A stretch of DNA of 64,000 nt from contig OY540815.1 in the NCBI GenBank assembly GCA_961205875.1, positions 16,987,638 through 17,051,637 on the forward strand, given 5' to 3'. Position 1 is the stretch's first letter, and each line of letters starts with the position of its first letter. The stretch comes from Sialis fuliginosa. Taxonomy: Eukaryota; Arthropoda; Insecta; Megaloptera; Sialidae. Below the pieces are notes generated by a model. The model searched no databases and was not told the DNA's origin. It worked only from the letters and a program-made list of their open reading frames with translations. Shown here in pieces: positions 32,996 to 44,520 of the stretch. The position numbers and the translations under genes were made by a program.

Positions 32996-33435
32996 AGTTG
33001 TTCTCTGAAACTATAAATCACATAAACTTTAGAATGGCCTTATAACTTTGTTATAATATGGTCTAGCATTACGTCTTAAATTTAAAATCATTTCGATTAA
33101 TCGTTTACTAGTTACATTTTAAGGAAAGTACATAGAAAACATAATTATCTCTGCAAAGAGCAAGTGGGTCAATGTTAATATTGTTCTTGAGTCTACAAAA
33201 TGAAAATAACAGCTTCCCAATCATTAAACACTTGACTTATAGTTTCAGAAGATTGAGCTAGAAAAAATACCTGAGTACATTTTTTTCAAGAAATTGATAG
33301 ATTGATAGCAAAATTTTTCCCCCTCCTTTTATTTTGAAAAAATATCGGAACTGTTAGTTTTAGGATAACTCGAAGGGTGGAAAAGTTATCGTCATGTTCT
33401 ATACAACAAAATCTAGGTACTTAATTTTAGCGTCA
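32996..33435. other. Stretch between microsatellite and mariner relic
   Basis: 33000-33050 (CTGAAACTATAAATCACATA) resembles 26060-26100 (AACTATAAATCACTGAAAC), a weak repeat relation. 33230-33430 has no recognisable feature; it may contain the missing mariner left end in decayed form. Confidence 0.3.
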
Positions 33436-33982
33436 CCTAGGGCAAGTCCTTCAATTTATCGGTCGCAACGTGAGCCTTGTGAGATAGTGCACTGTCTTGG
33501 AGGAACAGCATTTTTTTCTTCGCCATTTATGAAGGATATGACTAGCACGTTCATTTGAAATGCCTATGGTGTTAGCTAGCTCACTCACTTTCACGTTGCG
33601 GTCATTCAACACAATTTTACGAATTTTTCTAATGTTTTCTGGAGTAATTGCATTATTTGGTCATCCTGAACGCGGTGCATCATTTGTGCTAGTAATGTCC
33701 GACAAAACTCAGCAAATCAATATTTTTCGGTTGAATTAGTTGGGGCAGATGTGCCGTAACACTTATTAAGCCATTCCTTTGTTTGGACGGTATTTTTCCC
33801 CATCAAAAAACAATGTTCAATCAAAACACGAAATTCATTTTTTCCATGAAAAAGTAGCGTCACTTCGAAGGCTGTAACTTGAACAAGAGTACATGAAATG
33901 TCATGAAATTTTAAGAGTATTCTAGTTATGGTTTATGTTGCCATCTGTATGTCAGGCCAAATACTTTTCAGCCCATGTAGTA
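33436..33982 (-). pseudogene. Mariner transposase relic, internally deleted
   Basis: On the minus strand, after the terminus-like CATGGGCTGAAAAG at 33978, translation gives CFLMGKNTVQTKEWLNKCY (N-terminal helix-turn-helix of mariner), then ITPENIRKIRKIVLNDR, ANTIGISNERASHILH and, in another frame, FLQDSALSHKAHV. The last contains the second catalytic Asp of the D,D34D triad. The stretch with the first Asp is missing between HILH and FLQD, and frameshifts and stops are present. The 3' part and left terminal repeat are lost. Clearly dead; subfamily not assigned. Confidence 0.85.
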
Positions 33983-34134
33983 AATATCCTACATTTATTT
34001 TATTTTATAAAATTTCTTGACGCATGTAACATGACCTCATTAATTTCGCATAAAACAAGATGTTCTCTGTTGATCCGTCTCTGAATTGAAGCTTGCTAAC
34101 AGACAAAGAACGAGCTCAAATTGGACACATTCAA

Positions 34135-34450
34135 AACTAACATGTTTTCTAAAAATAACGATCCGTATGACCTAATTCCGCGTACCCCGGGCGACACACG
34201 CACATACATACACAATATATCTGAAAACGCCCCAACCCGCGTTGTGGTTGGGTGACATATTTAACGGTTTCTCGCGTTCCGAATTCATTTATCAAAAAGT
34301 TGTTGATCCCCCTGTTTGCATCATGTGAATAATTTGTTATCGGAAAGCATTTATTTCCGGTTAGTGCGGCATTTAATCCGGTGAAGACGGACCCCGGATT
34401 GATCCTTTAACTAGGATGATGATTGAATGTGCAAGGACTTGAAAGGATCG
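34135..34450. promoter_or_regulatory. GC-richer unique island, possible enhancer
   Basis: Low in poly-A/T, no open frame, no repeat marks. It contains an inverted pair TTAATCCGG...CCGGATTGATC (34372-34405), with TAATCC the site type of bicoid/Otx-class homeodomains. It also has TGTGGTTGGG at 34243 (Runt-type core on the minus strand) and TGCATCATGTG at 34317. Inference from composition and motifs only. Confidence 0.25.
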
Positions 34451-34550
34451 TTGCTGTGAATTGATATTTTGTGTAGATCAGATGTTTGTGCAGCCTAATG
34501 GTTTTACAGATTGATGTTTTGTTGAGGGTTTCCTTAAATTTACCACACAG

Positions 34551-34640
34551 TGGCGTATCTAGTAAAATTTCTACGGTATTTAGGTAATGGGGGTTGCTTT
34601 CAACAAATAAGTATCCAGAATTTTCCGTTGATTGAAATCG
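34551..34640 (+). mobile_element. Solitary hAT-type terminus CAGTGGCGTATCTAG
   Basis: CAGTGGCGTATCTAGTAAAA is a textbook hAT-type terminus. No matching right end or target duplication was found downstream, so the element is truncated or interrupted. Confidence 0.4.
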
Positions 34641-35970
34641 AAGAATGTAAATAAAAGAATAGATTTAAAAGAAACCAAAAAATTAAAAAAATTATTTTTT
34701 GCTTACGAAATTCTTGAATTTCTATGAAGATAATTTAATTTATTTTTGTGTGTTCCTTAACTAATACCTTTTCGAAATACCGTAGTCAAATCTTTGTCTT
34801 TAATTTGCATATCGCTTAACCTATACCATTCCTAAAGGCTCAGTAATATTTGAGCGATAGTTAAACTACTTTAAAAAATTTTATAAATAAAAACAAATAT
34901 CAATATTAAAAAATATTATGGAAAAAGAGGATAATCTATAATATTATAATTCATTTGGTCAATTATCAACGGTATAAAAACTGTACTTACAAAATGCAGA
35001 ATCTTAAGTTGATACATAATTGTTTGCACTTACCTGAAACAAAAAAAGATATTTAGTAAAATAATATAAATATGTAGATAGGTACATTGTACATACAGGC
35101 TGTTTCTTAATTGAATGTCAATGTGTGCATGATTTTAAGGCCATACATGCCGATTTTTTTTTAACTTTTTCGGTTTTTTTTTGAAAAAAATAAAACAAAA
35201 TATTGTATACATTTTAAATTTTAATCAACACTTTTGATAATAATTGCATCCCTTCATACCTTATGTTCAGATTCAGAATTCATAAAAAATATAGTAGGTA
35301 GTATATAGTACATACTTGTATTTAAAAAGAAATGAATTTATTATAATGAACGCAGTTTCATTTCGAGTCCTTGTTAAATCTATACAACACCGTGGAAGTC
35401 ATAACAAAATACATATGAGCCTCTCACATTATATTTATATCTTTTTAACTGTAACGTACAATTTTGATATACCCGTACTTTATGTCACATACAAAGTACT
35501 AAAAAGTAAATACACACAAGCATGAACGATGTTAAGATAGGGTACGTCTCTATACTAACTTTTATATATTTTATCACAGGATATATTAAGAAAATTATGA
35601 ACGTAACATTATTTTTTATGAAATATAAAATTTATGTGAACAAATTTATATGCATATAAGGGCCGTATTTTAGAGAAAAATACACACAAAATGGTAACGA
35701 TCTCATGCATATATCATGTTATCTACGACCGCATCGATATAGAAGAATCCGGAGTTATCGACCAATGTTCATATGCTGTTGTTTTGTAATTATAAATGTT
35801 TGATTTCGATATTAAAATAATCTTATTTTCTATTTTTATAATTAATTATTATTAATTAATATTTATTTCTCATTTTAAATTTAAAATAAGCTAATATTTA
35901 TCAATTGATAAACAGTTATTTAAGCTTTTCAGTGGTATATTTTTTTCCTTTGTCAAAAACGATAGAGTAG
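34641..35970. other. AT-rich stretch without gene
   Basis: Mostly AT-rich. 35690-35780 is a slightly GC-richer unique patch. The 69-codon frame at 35316 starts from a TTG in the sequence and has no recognisable domain. No repeat termini recognised. Confidence 0.4.
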
Positions 35971-35971
35971 C

Positions 35972-36190
35972 TTCAAGGTATATAAAGACAAGGTAGTCTC
36001 ATCAGCTCCATCACCAATCAGCGTTGGCGCGGGAATTACGTCACCACGAAGAAATATTCAAATGTTAGAAATGTATAATAGAATATCAATAACAAAAAAT
36101 TCCTTTATTTATTCTTGTTTTCGTATTTTTAATATTTTAACAACACACACAATCAAAGAAGTACAAATTCGATATTGCAAAACTTTTGGT
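35972..36190 (+). mobile_element. Single arm of the CCAAGGTATATA element
   Basis: TCAAGGTATATAAAGACAAG followed by GTAGTCTC, CCAATCAGCGTTGGCGCGGG, AATTACGTCA and the GAAGTACAAATTCGATATTG run matches the left arm of 8164-8725. The second arm is absent. Confidence 0.65.
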
Positions 36191-36419
36191 CAGCACACTT
36201 TGAACTATCATTTTTCTAAATAACAAAAAATATTGTTTTTCTGCGAGGTTCTTTATAAGAATAAGTGTATTTATGAGTATACCGACCTTAAAATAACGAG
36301 AGAGCAAATATTTGCATGCATCTGAAATAACTTTGATTTCCCTATGTACCGTAGTTAAATTCTACACCCTGTACATGTACGAGTTTCCGTGCACAACTAT
36401 TCTGCAAACACAAAACAAA

Positions 36420-36450
36420 AACTGTTCCCTGGTGGCGCCACCTCCACGCA
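36420..36450. promoter_or_regulatory. GGTGGCGCCACC palindrome, CTCF-like
   Basis: CCCTGGTGGCGCCACCTC at 36427-36444 carries AGGTGGCGCC on the minus strand, the core of known insect CTCF sites. It sits in a GC-richer patch (36410-36520). A 12-bp GC-rich palindrome in this AT-rich window is striking, but binding is inferred only. Frames 36312-36638 (plus) and 36362-36598 (minus) overlap here and are not supported as genes. Confidence 0.25.
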
Positions 36451-36724
36451 CTAAACATGTGTCAAAACTCTGCTCTCCTGGTACATCACCTTGCGTCACA
36501 ACCGTCAGCTGTTTATTTAATATAATCATTATCAGATCATATTTTCTCAAACTTGAGATTGACTTAAATTTACTCACAGTATGTATTCGTGGTACCACTA
36601 ATTATCAATTAAAAATTTTGAAGGTGTTAACAATATAAAAATATTTTAACGGAATACCGTGTAAAATTATAAAATTTAATATCTACCCTACCTGTGTCTT
36701 GGATCATTTCCCAGTTTTGAATTC

Positions 36725-36970
36725 TTGTTTAATTGAATGTACTAAAGTAGAAATATTTGTTGATATTTGATTACTGTCATTAGTAAATCATAATCTATAG
36801 ACACTTGACAGTAAAACAGCTTAATTTGATGACAATTAGCCAAAGGGTGTCAAAATGGTGGACATTTAAACTAATTATTAATGTAATCTATTTATTAATT
36901 ATTATATTATCATAGCATATGCTTTACGTTATTTCAAATTTTACGATTCTTTATTTTATAACTGTTATAA
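36725..36970. mobile_element. Family D MITE, left half
   Basis: TTGTTGATATTTGATTACTG, TGACAATTAGCCAAAGGGTG and TATCATAGCATATGCTTTAC align with the left half of 13919-14460. The right half is replaced by a family A fragment beginning at 36973. Confidence 0.6.
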
Positions 36971-36972
36971 TC

Positions 36973-37263
36973 GTGTTTTTTTGTAATTGATATTTACTTT
37001 GACGTATCAAATGTCATTTTGACGTTTGCATAAATTTAGATTTAAATTGAAATTGTCAAAAAATAAAAGATACACAAAAAAATAATCAGGTGCGTTTTTT
37101 GAAAAATTTCGAACTAATATTTTTTAGTAAAATTGTATAAATATTAAATGGTTAACCAATTTATATGAATGATTGGTTTTTATTTATATTGTTCAATAAT
37201 TAACTACCTTTGGTGAATTTAGCACGAGGAAGTACTGTGCATTTACTTGGCAGATATTTTTTT
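36973..37263 (+). mobile_element. Repeat family A, 3' fragment (copy 3)
   Basis: It starts inside the family at TTTTTTGTAATTGATATTT, has about two TTTTGACGTT-type units, the CAGGTGCGTTTT block, and the right end TTTAGCACGAGGAAGTACTG. The microsatellite half is absent. It is fused directly to the family D fragment. Confidence 0.65.
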
Positions 37264-39125
37264 CAATAAGAGCACTTTTATAAATACATATATTTTTTTA
37301 ATTATATTTTAAATTGTTTGAGCTCCATTAGCGGTTAATGAGCATCACAAAAAAAAACTAAATTATGTGCCATTAGTTGTGTAGAATCTGTAACGTAATC
37401 ATCTGGACTGTTGAATTTTTTATACAACTGGCGAGGACGGAGACAAGAAAATAAGATTAATAATTAAATTTAAAATTGTGATGAACTGCAATCAGATTAT
37501 GATCAAGGAAAAAAATTAACCCTTTCAGACGTCGCTTTTGATAATTAATAGAATTTGCATTCATAATGGCGTGCTAGTTTTTTTGTTATATTTAACTAAG
37601 AGCGTCTTTTTGGAATCAGTTTTAATTATTTCACAAGACTTTATTAAAATTATCATAGTATTTTTTCTGCAGTTAAAATGTTTTAAGTCATTTATTAAAT
37701 CATTAAATATTTTTTTCTTAACGTTAATGGTTATGAATTCGCAACTTTTATAAAAACATAAATAAAGTTATTAGAATATAATTCAAACATTTGCACACTA
37801 CTTTCTGACTTAATCTATCAACATTTTAATAATTATTTACAAATGAACATTGTAGTTATTAATTACACATTATACTTAATGTAAATTTACGTGCTAGTGA
37901 TTTTATTAAGTAACATTCTGTTTACTCGACTGACAGCGTTTACACAGCGTTGTTTATTTTTTAGTTTTCTCGAATACTAAAGAAGACGTTAGCAATTACT
38001 TAACTCCAGATACTTAAGTGTTCTTTACGCTCAGTCATCAGCTTCGGGCAATTTTTTAATACATAAGAACTGTTATACTAATTGAAGTAGGAATTTTTTC
38101 GAACATTGTTTGGATATCTTATTATGTTCTGAAATTTAATATAAACTTTTGTATTATGATGTAGAATGAAATTTAATTGTTATTGACTTTAGAGATGATG
38201 GTGAAATGTATTTGGTACAGAGAATGTATAATGTAAGATTAAAATAAACATACATTTTCAACTGTTATTGATATGTATTTTTTTGGTATCGGTGAAATAT
38301 GCATTTTTTGTCTGAAATTTAAAATCCACGTTTCTTCTTTTTCGTGAATAATATAAATAACGAAAAAATGTTTTTACAAAAATATTATTTGCTACAATTT
38401 GGCTATCTCGTTTTTTTATTTGACGTCATACTTCAAAGTAATGACGTCATCGACCTGTCATAACATCTTGTATTTTTTTACTATACCATTAGCACTTTTT
38501 ATTATCTTTACATCTATGAAAAAATATCATACAACACCACAGTAAAAACATCGCGAAAAATATTGTTGAAAAGGGGATTTTAAAACCGATAATATTTCAA
38601 CAAGCTTCTAGGCTTCAGCTTTGATCTTGATTTGTATTTTGGTTTCTGGGTATAAGTTACGTTAGACATGGTTATAATAGTAAATATAGGGTGCTATTAA
38701 AAAAACATAAATAAATAAAAGACACGAAAATTCCAAAAAATAAGTATCCAAGCATTATTTATAATAAAAAAAAACCACATTTTTCTAAAATTAATATTTT
38801 AAGCTGTAAAACGTTTGTTATTTTTATTTCACCTGAATATCAGAGTTGTCAAAAATACTTTAAATATAAAATACAAAAAAACTTTTACATATATTTTATG
38901 CATTTAAATACTTGCACGTCTAATCTTGCTCTGTCAGGCATAGCAGCAACAAAAAACCTCCCTTCTTGTGCCCCAGTCTGATATGATGGATGTCATAATA
39001 AATAAAGAATAAAAAATAAAAATAAAGTTATATACTAGCTAAAATGAGTGTAAAAAAATAATAAAAAAAGTATATAGGTAAATAGTTATAATTTAGCTTG
39101 TATTTTTGGGTGTAGATCAATTAAT
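37264..39125. other. Long AT-rich stretch without gene
   Basis: No supported gene. 37920-38060 is a slightly GC-richer unique patch. 38421-38449 holds two TGACGTCA palindromes (see findings). The 71-codon frame at 37538 is F/L/I-rich and taken as chance. Confidence 0.4.
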
Positions 39126-39134
39126 TAAATAAAA

Positions 39135-39205
39135 ATATCTGCCATTAGAGCCACAGGACTTTCTTATATACCTATATACAGTGTAAGAAAGTAAAAAACA
39201 CTTTA
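39135..39205 (+). repeat. Family B terminal fragments joined
   Basis: ATCTGCCATTAGAGCCACAG, GACTTTCTTATA and then GTGTAAGAAAGTAAAAAACA bring together the start-like (15018-15045) and end-like (15970-15990) motifs of family B within 70 bp, as in an internally deleted copy. Confidence 0.4.
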
Positions 39206-39209
39206 GTTT

Positions 39210-40250
39210 TTAAAATTAATTATTTTTATTCAAGTAATTAATTTTCGAATACTTGGAAGTTTTGACTTATTCTTACTTTTTTAATTAAGATAAAATAGGT
39301 GACATCTTCTTCAGCTTAAAAAAAAAATCAGCACGTAGTTAATACCCACATTTTAAAATTTAATACGGGAGCACAACACTTACAATATTATCTTTACTGC
39401 AACCGCAGAATTTTTCAAAAAAATCAACATTAGGTATTCCATTTGCAAATAGCTTTTAAGTAGATTGGTTTTCGCTATAAAAGAACTACATTTCAATTGT
39501 TAAGTTATTATGAACGATTTGAAGAAGAGCATTTAGTGTAGGGAATAAAAACTATTATGTGCAAGTTATTACTGTATTTACAAAAATGTACTTATTGTTA
39601 AAACTGTTTTTAAAATGATATGTAGGAAAGAATTGCCTATTGTGTATACAAAAATTAATAAGAACGTATTGTGTGTTTTTCTTTATACGTTGTATTTTAA
39701 TTGTTATATTATTCTCTAATATCTTTGTTAGAATAATTGATAATAATGAACCTACTTATGAGTTTTAATTGATTTAATTATGAGTTTTAATTGACACAGG
39801 AATAATATTTCAAAATCAATCGATAATAGAGAAAAATGTTACGAACAAAAGATCAAGGGTTTTAAAGGGTACGTTAAATTTTTCCAAGATAATTTAACAA
39901 AATATTTAGAGATTCTAGATTTTCGAGAATTTTTTCCTGGAAAAACTAACTTTAGAGAATTTCGAACTAATAAAACTTTTTTATTTATTTTTTTAATTTT
40001 GTTGTATATTTTATTTAGAACTAAATAAGTAAAAAAATTAAACAGCAAAGCTAAAAAAGTTTTAATAGATCAATGTTTTTTCTCTCTCAAAGGTGTTAAT
40101 TTCCGAATAAAAAAATCATGAAAGTTCTAAAATCTCTAATATTTTATTAAACGTTTTTGGAAAATGAAGTAATTTTTTTTCAGCTGAAAACACGATTTTG
40201 AAATAAAAATAAGTCTAAGGTAATTATAATGCATCAATATTAATTTTATA
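39210..40250. other. AT-rich stretch without gene
   Basis: AT-rich throughout with poly-A/T runs and no recognisable terminus or coding frame. A 69-codon minus frame at 39839-40048 is K/N/I/L-rich and looks like chance. Confidence 0.45.
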
Positions 40251-40253
40251 TGG

Positions 40254-40705
40254 AACTAGCGGACTAGCCCGCGGTTTTGCTCTCGTTGCATATTTTTTTA
40301 TGTACGAGGTGGGATTATTAGAGGGTGAATATCGAAATTTTTATTTTTATTGAATATTATTTTGTTCGAATTTATCTTAATATTATAAACAGTTATGTAG
40401 ATAAATATATCCAATTTTTAAAAACTTAACTTAGGGCTTGAATTTTGGGGAATGCTAAAATACGTGTTTCATTATTTGTATTGTAGAGTATTTATTTTAA
40501 GATATTTTTAAGTTTCAAGTAAATCCGAGCAAAAAATATTTTTCCCATACAAAACTTTACACTCCCTTTTACCCCCGTAGAAGTGCAATTTCGAAAAATC
40601 CTTTCCTAATGGGTGCTAACATCATAAAATAAAGACACCCCTGAAATTTCACGTTTCTAGGTTCAGGGGTTTTGGCTCGGCGATGATAAATCAGTCAGAA
40701 CATGT
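40254..40705 (+). mobile_element. RTE-like/SINE-like repeat, CTAGCGGAC class
   Basis: It begins AACTAGCGGACTAGCCCGCG and includes TTTTGCTCTCGTTGCATA; the right part reads TTTCACGTTTCTAGGTTCAG, GGGTTTTGGCTCGGCGATGA and ATCAGTCAG. This order is typical of a repeat class common in arthropods and often tied to RTE-type non-LTR elements (recognised from general knowledge). No reverse transcriptase frame here. Confidence 0.5.
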
Positions 40706-40831
40706 TATATGTATTTAAATGAGTTTTTATTGTATCGCGAGATTAAGAATGGGGGAATAGAAAGAGAGGAAATATTTTGAGAGGTTTAATTTTATCTTTT
40801 AAATAAATTACGATAAAATATTACAAACTGA

Positions 40832-41394
40832 GCAAAACATCCAACATATGTTAAAATAGAAAATAAGCACATACAAATAACTTTACATAAAAACATGTAC
40901 AAGAAAAATAAACATAAATCGAACATCTGTTCTGTTGGACATCGAACAAGATGGTCTGTCGTTTGTCGGGACGATCTCAACAATGACGCTTTCGCAGAAA
41001 GGATCGGCAAAGACTGCGGCTATTCACAAACGATCATAGTCTATTGGGATTTACAAAGATCCGCTCACATAGTATCACATTATTTTGGTTTTAACTTAAA
41101 TTCGAAGGTGATGTTCACTTCTTCAATTGCTGCATGGGCGATGCATAAATATTCAATTGAACTAGAAGTTTATCAAGTTTTGTCAAAATTGATGAGATAT
41201 GATATAGTTTTTAAATTTATTTCTAGTAAAAAGTGTTTCTTTTCGAGAAAAAATCAAAGTTTTCTAACTTTTAAATATAAACACTGTAGGTATAAAAATT
41301 ATTATATTTGTGAAATAAAAAGTACTATCAATATTTTTTCCGGCAAAGTAATCAATCATTTTCACCGTTCCATCAATTTAAAATTTAAATAATT
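40832..41394 (+). CDS. Longest open frame, function unknown
   Basis: The frame is open from after a TGA at 40829-40831 to the stop at 41392-41394 (187 codons), with the first ATG at 40895 giving 165 residues. The middle includes CSVGHRTRWSVVCRDDLNND and ERIGKDCGYSQTIIVYWD, from a GC-richer patch at 40915-41160. The tail is K/I/N/F-rich as in AT-rich filler. No signal peptide, domain or splice context is obvious. An opposing frame exists at 40792-41010. Its length is more than I expect by chance, but the GC-richer patch could equally be regulatory DNA. Confidence 0.25.
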
Positions 41395-42435
41395 GCATTA
41401 TCTTGCTATTTTTATTACTTTAATTTCTTAGGCAAGTTACGTTGAAAATACATCTGTTTCGAATATACCTAAAATTATTGTTATTGTTATTCTGCATAGC
41501 ATCCTATTTTTCGATATTTTCTATTAATTTTATACTTGTTTTCTATCTATTTTACCACTATGCATATATTACACTTTTATAAAAAGAACATCAGCTATAA
41601 AATCCATTAATAATATACAGATTATTCCATTTAAAAAAAAAGTTATATTTCAATGAATCTAGGAAATTCGACATTCAATTGTTTTCTTGAGACCGCCATT
41701 ATTCATCCCGGAAGAACTGATACTTTGCCCATTTATCCAATAATAACAAAGTTCAAAATGATCACTCGGTTCTGGCATATATATTAGAGAAAAAATTTAA
41801 AATTGTTTTAGAATTTACATAGTTTCCAACCAAAGTATATAGTATACCTTTTCACATATATTTAAACATTTGGTCTTAAAATTTTCGGGCTATAAATCTA
41901 GCTTTAGTTTTATGGTTCATATCATGAAGGTTTTATATGATATTCAAATCAGATAATATATTTAACGGTTAATTTAATTTTGGGAGGCTACTGTAAATGA
42001 CCCATTTCCATCCATATCGTGTTAACACGGTTATAGACTTATGAGTAGTTGTCCAAACGGACTAGATATCACTATAACCAATGGTAATGTAGCAGGGTAT
42101 TACTCAGGGAATTGGCTTAGAAATGTCTCGGAGAACTTCATCTATTAGTGATAAAGTGATAATAAACAAATTAATATTCAATGAAGATCGCAAAAATAAT
42201 TCATTTTCTTTCCTTCCTATAAAAATTCTGATCAGATATAATGTGCATATACTTAGTATAATCAGGGCCGTACTTACACATCTTATAATTTTTCAAATAA
42301 AAGTTTTTGCTTCAACTATTAATTTTAGTCATAAACATTATGATACATTTTTTCTCTTAATCTCTTCGAGTCCCCTCCACCTACCACGAGGTCTCTTACT
42401 TTACCTCAGATATTCTACATAATTGTCTAATTTAT
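41395..42435. other. AT-rich stretch without supported gene
   Basis: 41395-41990 is featureless. 41990-42120 is a less AT-rich unique patch. CAGGGCCGTACTTACA at 42264 looks like a hAT terminus without partner. A 99-codon frame at 42123-42422 crosses that terminus and is not convincing. Confidence 0.35.
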
Positions 42436-42436
42436 C

Positions 42437-43176
42437 TAGTACTAGCGCATTGGCCCGGTGTTACCCGGGGATATTAATTTAATTAAACATAAAGTAATCA
42501 TGCCCACCCGATATGCCCACCCAACATGCTCACATGCTAACAACACACAGTTCACCACGAATTGTTTTTTTCCGACTTCATAAAATTTACCCAAAATATC
42601 CACAAATTATACACCTAAACTTAACCTATCCATTAGTAAAAACCGGAATAAAATCCATTCAGTAGTTATTGAAAAAATCGTGTAAAATTATATTTTCTCC
42701 CAGGAAACACCAGGTCTTATCTTAGAATTTGTATGAAAATCAAAAATAAATAAATAGGTTACCTTTCTTGGAAGTTCTTTATTGTAATTTATAAAAATCC
42801 GTTTATTTATATTGTAAAATGCATATTTTTTCATTCAAACTCATGGTGGAAAGATAATTATTTGTAGGTATCATGATTCTAACTGACATTCACATATAGT
42901 AATTGTTTTCAGCGTCTTATATTCCATAGCTACTGTGTTTTTCTATAAATGACAGTTCTATGCTCTGACATCATAGAAACAAAAGACGCTGTGCAAAAGA
43001 TTCCTTTTCATCTTTTGATGTTAAATTTTAGATTTTCATAAAATATTATTAGCCACGATACTGCTCGTAAAAATTATCTGACTATTGCTGAAAACCGCAT
43101 TGAAATCGGTTCAGTAATTTCGGAGTCTATAAGCCACACACAAACGAACATTCATTTTTATATATATATATAGATA
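42437..43176 (+). mobile_element. RTE-like repeat, full-length class member
   Basis: It begins CTAGCGCATTGGCCCGGTGT with a TTACCCGGGGA block, contains ACCGGAATAAAATCCATTCA, and ends with CTGAAAACCGCATTGAAATC, GGTTCAGTAATTTCGGAGT, CACACAAACGAACATTCA and a (TA)n tail. This matches a common arthropod repeat with an RTE-like 3' end (general knowledge). The centre is AT-rich without a reverse transcriptase. Confidence 0.6.
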
Positions 43177-43215
43177 TAACGCCCCACTTTCCTCCACGAC
43201 GCACTAAGCTAGCGC

Positions 43216-43400
43216 CAGTGGCGTAGATAGCTTTTTGTGATGGGGGGGGGGGATATAACTTAGTATTTAATCTCATATTTGTGATTCAGGGACACTCAAT
43301 ACGTGTCATTCCGTTAAAATCTCGAGTTCGATTTTTTTCATGATTACTATAATATACTTTATTATTCAGTACATTTCATGTATGTATAATAAAAAATGTA
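43216..43400 (+). mobile_element. hAT-type terminus plus family B tail fragment
   Basis: CAGTGGCGTAGATAGCTTTT at 43216 is followed by a 13-base G run. From 43270, GATTCAGGGACACTCAATAC, GTGTCATTCCGTTAAAATC and TTTTTTTCATGATTACTA form a family B tail, comparable to 28310-28400. No right terminus for the hAT end. Confidence 0.4.
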
Positions 43401-43814
43401 AAAAAACGTTTAAAAAAATTAATTTGCCTTTTTAAAACCGACTAAGAAGCTGAAAATAAAATTCTATTACACTCTTTTCGTATTAACTATTGCATTTTAA
43501 AAAAAGTTGATTCTGTTCATACTAGAAGAGTTAAAAAAAATGTCTTTGAGTTTTTAGTTATATAGTAGATACATATGCAAAGAAAAAATTGAAAATACTA
43601 ATATATAATTTGTAAATATACCTCCTTGTTCTGTCCTGAATCTTTACCAACAAATAACCATTTTTAATTTCGTTTTTATGTCAAGTTAGTAATGATCATT
43701 AGAAATATATTATTTGCTGTAAATTATCACTGAAACACATCACGTATATAAATATTATAACTAATATTTATAAACTTTAATAGATTTCATTCTATTAAAT
43801 AAATTTATATAGAA

Positions 43815-44520
43815 CAGTGGCGAGGTGTGAAATTTTTAATAAGGGAAGCATATTTTGTCAATCCTCCCCCTCCTATTAACAAAAAAAACTAGTTATGAAG
43901 CAATTTTAATTCAAGCTTTTACTTTTTTAAATTCTTATATTAATATTTATATTGTGACTAAATGATTCTACGTCTTATTTTCTTGTATTTTAGTCGATAT
44001 TTGTATGACGAGTTGAAGTTCACTACAAGAAATTTCACTAAAAAATTTCGAATTTTTTTTTTCGTTAAAAGTATGTTTATTGTATAGAAAATGACGTTAA
44101 AAGTTTTTTGTTTCAAACCGCAGGTCGGTATCTCAAACCGTTTTTGAGATATAGCCTCTCAAAGTTTTAGTTTTTTCAAATTTTTGGAGAAATAAGGCCA
44201 TAACTTTTGAACGCGTGGTTGGAATTGATTTTAGTTGACGGATTTGGAATCAGCGTGTGAAAATCTATATAATGACATGTATAATACCTTAAAATCCGAC
44301 AAAAAAAATTTTAGTCAAAAATCGACATTTTTTTAAGGTATACCCCTTTGAATTTTTTCGATTTTTCGCGAAATTTTTTTTTCCGAGTTTTAAGGTATTA
44401 TACATGTCATTATATAGATTTTGACACGCTGATTTCAAATCCGCCAACTAAAATCAATTCCGACTATGCGTTCAAAAGTTAGAGCCATTTTTCTTCAAAA
44501 TTTTGGAAAAATTGAAACTA
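43815..44520 (+). mobile_element. hAT-type foldback, copy 2, right end truncated
   Basis: It starts CAGTGGCGAGGTGTGAAATT and shares the whole left half of 1410-2383, including TAATAAGGGAAGCATATTTT and the inner arm GTCGATATTTGTATGACGAG. The centre continues into the opposite arm but stops at GGAAAAATTGAAACTA (44520), before the inverted block with CTCGAGAACGG. There is no right terminal repeat or target duplication. Centre and arms are longer than in copy 1. Confidence 0.7.

Noticed and set aside
36312-36638. 108-codon plus frame with an overlapping 78-codon minus frame
   Set aside because: Both strands are open over the same GC-richer patch, and neither product is recognisable; no splice or start context favours one.
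42123-42422. 99-codon plus frame
   Set aside because: It crosses a transposon-like tip (CAGGGCCGTACTTACA) and its composition follows the local AT content.
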